Source: Irineochytrium annulatum
Taxonomy: Eukaryota > Chytridiomycota > Chytridiomycetes > Chytridiales > Chytridiaceae
Reading direction: 5' to 3'
Length of the DNA: 32,464 nucleotides
Assembly: GCA_027600665.1 (NCBI GenBank)
Contig: JADGJL010000200.1
Location: 1 to 32,464 of the forward strand
The position numbers were made by a program, and so were the translations under genes. The notes beneath the pieces were generated by a model. The model did not search any database. It saw only the letters and a program-made list of their open reading frames with translations, and had not been told where the DNA came from. Positions 28,848 through 32,464 of this stretch are shown here, piece by piece (position 1 is the first letter of the stretch; the number at the start of each line of letters is the position of its first letter).

Positions 28848-29615
28848 TTAGATCAATAGTACGAATGAAGGGCGGGTGAGGGAAACAACACGGCGATTTA
28901 CGGTTTAAGTCATACCACATCATTTTAGTGTTACGTCATACCACAGCGGTTTTGGTTACGTCATACCACATCGTGTTAGGGTCACAACATTTAGGTTTAC
29001 TGAGGAAAGCATGAAGTCGCTAATACAATACCCTTATATGTTGCGCCTATCTCGAAAATTCGAAGCTGCAACCGTGAAGGATGATGGAATTAAGACTAAC
29101 ATTGCTTGATTGTCGTAAAGCACTCTGCTCGGTCTTAAATAAAATATTTTCCGAGCGCTAGATTTATATAGTAAGTAAAAATGAGTTTGTCGAGGGGCTC
29201 CCATCCTTTTAAAGACGATCGCTGGTCGTGTGGGCGCTGACGCCTGGTAGCGTTTGCTTCTGGGCGTAAAGAAACCCAAGCAAGCCTGCCGTCGCTGCAG
29301 ACCTTCCCACACCAGGGCAGCCAGCTGACGGCATTGCGCATCCTACGCATCATAATTCAAACGGCCTTGACCAGAGCTGCAAAGGACTGCTTTCCAGAAG
29401 CGCAATAATGCAGCAAAGACAGTTGAGGTCAACCATATTCGTGGTATAGCGACCTAATGTCCTCCTCGGCCTACAAATCGACATCACGCGCAGTAGACCA
29501 TGCAATAAGCGCTGTAAGTGCATTTTGTAGCTCGAATATTACAAATCCGAAGTCTTGAATCAACAATAAGAATGATATCGACAATTTCGCCACAAGCCAC
29601 CCACGTCGATCAGTT
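28848..29615. other. Intergenic with short tandem repeat
   Basis: No gene supported. It contains three spaced copies of GTCATACCACA (separate entry). Two overlapping minus-strand frames (29,034-29,312 and 29,135-29,353) have no recognisable protein features. The right end is the leader of the RNF113 gene. Confidence 0.5.
28909..28970 (+). repeat. Three-copy repeat GTCATACCACA, 25-26 bp period
   Basis: GTCATACCACA starts at 28,909, 28,935 and 28,960. Each is followed by a diverged T/G-rich spacer, giving a period of 26 then 25 bp. The second and third copies share the preceding TTAC as well. It lies about 60 bp after the stop of the MUN-domain gene. Confidence 0.8.
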
Positions 29616-30691
29616 ATGTTCAAGAAGCGCAAGGGCGCACCGGCCACGGCGCGCAAGCGCGAGCGATCCGACGACGAGGACGACCTCGCCTCCAACGTCA
29701 TTCGAAAGAAGAAGGACGACAAAGAGGGCCCTCTGAACGCCCGCACTTCTAAACCCAAAGGCAAGTCAGCCAATGACAACGCCGAAGCCGACGGCCAGCC
29801 CGCGGAGGAGGCGAGCAGCGGTCGTGGGCACTTGGCGTATGCATCCAGCGGGACGGCGGCGAGCTTGGCCATGGATATGGCGACGCGGACGCTTGATGTG
29901 GATGGCGAGGCACCGAGGGAGGATGGGGAGGAGGGGAAGATTTTAAATGGGGATGAGGCGGAAGGTGTGGATGTTTATAAGGGAATGTCGGGGTATAAGG
30001 AGTATGTGAACAAGAAGGTGGAAAAGACGACACAGGCGAATGCGAACAAGATACGGTATGTGTTGGTTTTGTGTTTCCTGCTTCATCGGTATTATCACAT
30101 TATCACTGACGTGGGGTTTTAAAAATCAGGGCGGGACCTCTCCGAGCGACGTCGAACGTCCGTATCTCGTGCCGGTTTGACTACCAGATGGACGTCTGCA
30201 AGGACTATAAGGAGACTGGATATTGCGGATACGGCGACTCGTGCGTCTTCATGCACGACCGCGGGGATTACAAGTCCGGGTGGCAGCTCGAGAAGGAGTG
30301 GGAGGATGAGATGAAGGAGAAGAAGAAGGCCGAACAAGAGGCCGCGTTTCTGGGGGAAAGTGTGGAGGAGGCCGCGGACGAGGAGGACGATTTGCCGTTT
30401 ACGTGCCCGATATGTCAGGGGGAGTTCAAGGATCCCATCGTGACGCGGTGCGGGCATAACTTCTGTGAGAGCTGCGCGATACGGCATCACGCGAAGAGTC
30501 AGAAATGCTTCGTGTGCGGAGTGTTGACAGGGGGAGTTTTCAATGCAGCGAGGGATTTAAAGGCGAAGTTGAAGGAGAAGAGGGCGCAGATGGCGGAGAG
30601 GGAGGCGGCGGTCAAGGCCAAAGTGGCGGAGATGCATGGCGCGCAGGAGGTGGAACGGGAAGAGGTGGAGGAACAGGAAGAAGAGGTGTAA
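29616..30691 (+). CDS. CWC24: Pre-mRNA splicing factor RNF113/Cwc24
   Basis: Spliceosomal protein acting around the first catalytic step; carries a CCCH zinc finger and a RING finger. Exons 29,616-30,055 and 30,130-30,691 (333 aa, close to the human homologue). The N terminus is basic and acidic low complexity (MFKKRKGAPATARKRERSDD). The conserved linker RAGPLRATSNVRISCRFDYQ spans the splice junction. CCCH finger: CKDYKETGYCGYGDSCVFMH (C-x8-C-x5-C-x3-H). RING: CPICQGEF, CGHNFCESC, CFVC (C3HC4). The C-terminal tail is a charged coiled coil rich in Glu/Lys. A Cwc24-typical HDRGDYKSGWQLEKEW follows the CCCH finger. Confidence 0.93.
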
Positions 30692-30722
30692 TGTGTTGCG
30701 TTGCACATAATTGCATATAGTA

Positions 30723-30728
30723 AATAAA
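30723..30728 (+). terminator. Polyadenylation signal AATAAA
   Basis: AATAAA lies about 30 bases after the TAA of the RNF113/Cwc24 gene, within an AT-rich run. Confidence 0.4.
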
Positions 30729-30979
30729 TTGTTTTATAACATTACTTTTTATCAAGATGGATCTTAAAGTTCGTATCCGCTCGATCTAGCCGTCATGGCC
30801 ACAACGAGATATCACGAAGGAGCATCGAACAGATGAAAGGCCCAAAGAATGAGGACTACAACAAATGCGAGCCAGAAACTTGCAACATATTTTTTATTCG
30901 TTTTCTGCAGCGCGGTAGTGGCGCTGTGGCGGCGCGGTGGAGACACCAGTGACGCCGTTCGCTGTCAAACGTGCATTGA

Positions 30980-31387
30980 ATGCATCACAAGGAGGGGGTT
31001 GACCACACCCGGGCCCCACCCCGACCACATCGACGCCGCTGCCAATTCAACGTACTCCCGACCGCCGTCACCTTGCTCCTTGCCGCCCTGGTCCCGTTTC
31101 TTGCGATCACCATCGCGACCACCCGCGCGCCGTCCACTTCAATCGCCACCACCACCGTCCGGAATTTCTGCGAGGGCATCGTAACGCCGAATCTGCCGCT
31201 AATAAGCTGGGCAGTGAGGCAGCTGCTGTTCGTCGACGAGCTTCTCGACCCGGAGTCAAGCAAGCGGAGCAGGGCAGCTGTGAAGAAGGCAGCGTCATCC
31301 GAGGATTTTGAGGACGAGAAGATGACACCTCGAGACTGGAGCACGGGTGTGGCCCTTTCGCCGTTCCGTGATTTTGGAGCTTGTTAA
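30980..31387 (+). CDS. Putative small single-pass membrane protein (orphan)
   Basis: Unrecognised ORF of 135 aa. A hydrophobic span VLPTAVTLLLAALVPFLAIT lies near residues 25-44, then a Ser/Thr-rich stretch and a moderately conserved-looking C-terminal half (LPLISWAVRQLLFVDELLDP, basic and acidic tail). It ends 6 bp before the ATG of the HIT gene. An overlapping frame from 30,849 also encodes a hydrophobic N terminus (LATYFLFVFCSAVVALW), so the real gene could be spliced from it, but no intron I tried joined the two frames convincingly. Could be spurious. Confidence 0.3.
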   Translation: MHHKEGVDHTRAPPRPHRRRCQFNVLPTAVTLLLAALVPFLAITIATTRAPSTSIATTTVRNFCEGIVTPNLPLISWAVRQLLFVDELLDPESSKRSRAAVKKAASSEDFEDEKMTPRDWSTGVALSPFRDFGAC

Positions 31388-31393
31388 TAACTA

Positions 31394-32104
31394 ATGTGTA
31401 CATCAGCCGGCCCAGTCCGTTCCAACCCAGTCACGTCCACCTCCACAACGACCCCTCTTCTTCCCACCAGCGTCGCGTCGTCGTCCCCTTGCGTCTTTTG
31501 CCGAATCGCATCCCCGGGCTCTTTTGAGCCTGCCAGCATCGTTTACGAAGACACCGAAGTCGTCGCGTTCCGGGACAGGTCGCCAGCGGGGAAGGAGCAC
31601 CTGCTCGTGGTGCCGAGAGCACATGTGGGGAGCGTGATGGACTTGACTTGGAGGGACGTCGGGCTCGTCAGGAGGCTGAGGAACGTGGCGCGGGAGGTTT
31701 TGACTAGGGATGGCTTTGAGGAGGTGAGCGATGATAAGGGGGACCTTATCGTCATTCGTAGATTGGCTCATTCATCCGCACATTTGTGGTTTGTTTTTCA
31801 GCACAATCAACGTATCGGCTTCCACGTCCCTCCGTTTACAACGGTGGCGCATCTGCACCTGCACGCGATCGGCCTCCCATTCCGCTCGAATCTCCGCGCT
31901 CTGAAATACCCCATTGACCCGGCCCGCCGTGACGCCGGCAACGGCAGCAGCGGCGACGGATCGAGAACTCAGTGGTGGATGGGCTGTCTGGGTATGGTGC
32001 GGTGGCAGCGGTGGTTCGTGGAGGTCGACGCCGTTATTGAGGATCTGGAGAGCGCGGCGGACGTCGGCTGGAAGGGCGGGTGGAGATGGGGGATGGGACG
32101 TTGA
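31394..32104 (+). CDS. HINT3: HINT3-like HIT hydrolase
   Basis: Histidine-triad nucleotide hydrolase, closest in layout to HINT3 adenosine-5'-monophosphoramidases. Exons 31,394-31,723 and 31,802-32,104 (210 aa). Motifs: CVFCRIASPG (zinc-type cysteine pair), IVYEDTEVVAFRDRSPAGKE, HLLVVPRAHVGSV, GFHVPPFTTVAHLHLHAIGL with the catalytic H-x-H-x-H. The tail WWMGCLGMVRWQRWFVEVDA continues the family's C-terminal helix. The 78-nt intron (31,724-31,801, GTGAGC...TTTCAG) is a multiple of three with no stop, so an unspliced mRNA would still give a full-length protein with 26 extra residues just before the core; splicing restores FEEHNQRIGFHVPPF, matching the family. Confidence 0.87.
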   Translation: MCTSAGPVRSNPVTSTSTTTPLLPTSVASSSPCVFCRIASPGSFEPASIVYEDTEVVAFRDRSPAGKEHLLVVPRAHVGSVMDLTWRDVGLVRRLRNVAREVLTRDGFEEVSDDKGDLIVIRRLAHSSAHLWFVFQHNQRIGFHVPPFTTVAHLHLHAIGLPFRSNLRALKYPIDPARRDAGNGSSGDGSRTQWWMGCLGMVRWQRWFVEVDAVIEDLESAADVGWKGGWRWGMGR

Positions 32105-32464
32105 TCAGGGGCCATTAATAGAGGGTTGATTATCATAGATTGGGCAGGCTTGGTAAGCCCGGAAATTTTTTGGAGGATACTGATAAATGCCGTAAGCAGC
32201 CTTCCGTTGAAGCCTTACCTCGTCTATTGCATTCGTACCTCGCTCATCCTCGCGACGTGTGTTTTCTTATTCTTGTCTGCGCCATTCTCGGTCACATTGT
32301 CTATTCCTCTTTGCGTGCAAGAAAGAGTAAATGCAACGTTTATACTACTTACAATACATGTCTATGCAATGGATGCCCTCTACATATTTCGCTTGTGGTA
32401 CCGCAAGCTCGTAAGTAAGATGATGAAGACCATTTGCTTTTACTGTTGACATGCTTCTCTATCC
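32105..32464. other. 3' flank at the window edge
   Basis: AT-rich sequence after the HIT gene. It has two overlapping plus-strand frames (32,126-32,449 and 32,140-32,418), of hydrophobic or mixed composition without recognisable content. I do not support a gene here; it may be 3' UTR or the edge of a gene beyond the window. Confidence 0.4.

Noticed and set aside
29034..29353. Two overlapping minus-strand ORFs before the RNF113 gene
   Set aside because: Mutually overlapping frames with no hydrophobic, domain or splice support.
30833..30960. CMC4-like twin Cx9C protein (CEPETCN...)
   Set aside because: Cysteine spacing does not fit C-x9-C, the frame stops at 30,950, and no intron restores the second cysteine pair.
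32126..32449. Hydrophobic plus-strand ORF at the window end
   Set aside because: AT-rich composition unlike the neighbouring coding sequence, overlapped by another frame of similar length; most likely 3' flank.

Overview
The window is eukaryotic nuclear DNA and almost certainly fungal. Nearly every gene is cut by short GT-AG introns (36-94 nt, two of 177 and 227 nt) with CTAAC/CTGAC-like branch points. The gene families are conserved single-copy fungal/opisthokont genes. A complex I subunit (absent from Saccharomyces and Schizosaccharomyces) together with an Atf1-type bZIP argues against classical yeasts. GC-rich coding sequence, AT-rich spacers and gene style suggest an early-diverging filamentous or zoosporic lineage such as a chytrid, but I cannot prove this from the sequence alone. 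All gene models below were assembled by hand from reading frame, splice sites and family conservation.

Left part (1-7.4 kb): an Atf1/ATF-CREB stress-type bZIP regulator (+) with two CRE half-sites in its promoter region; KXD1 (-, BORC/BLOC-1-type subunit) divergent from mitochondrial ribosomal protein uS11m (+); a BSD-domain SYAP1-like protein (+); and a small heat shock protein with a hydrophobic N terminus (+).

Middle (about 6.98-13.08 kb): a tandem duplication of a roughly 3.1-kb unit running from inside the HSP20 gene to inside the CIA1 gene. It left intact HSP20 and CIA1 genes at the outer ends. Two complete copies of an unidentified multi-pass membrane protein gene sit inside it, along with two 5'-truncated frameshifted pseudogenes (CIA1 and HSP20) abutting at about 10,077. 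The left membrane-protein copy carries a one-base length difference near its 5' end that probably breaks its first exon junction.

Right part (13-32.5 kb): CIA1 (-) divergent from a metaxin-like outer-membrane import protein (+); the RFT1 ER flippase (-) divergent from an NDUFA11-like complex I subunit (+); a large phosphatidylinositol phosphate kinase (+) with an apparent N-terminal transmembrane anchor and long low-complexity inserts; RBM42 (-); CDC73/parafibromin of the Paf1 complex (-) divergent from a small zinc finger protein (+); a MUN-domain (Munc13-like) exocytosis protein (+); the RNF113/Cwc24 splicing factor (+); a small orphan ORF (+); and a HINT3-like HIT hydrolase (+).

No operon-like system, CRISPR array, rRNA, tRNA, transposase or viral gene was recognised. 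The functional themes are housekeeping (mitochondrial biogenesis, Fe-S assembly, splicing, transcription, trafficking). The most unusual parts are the tandem duplication with its fused pseudogene relics and orphan membrane-protein pair, and the membrane-anchored PIP kinase.
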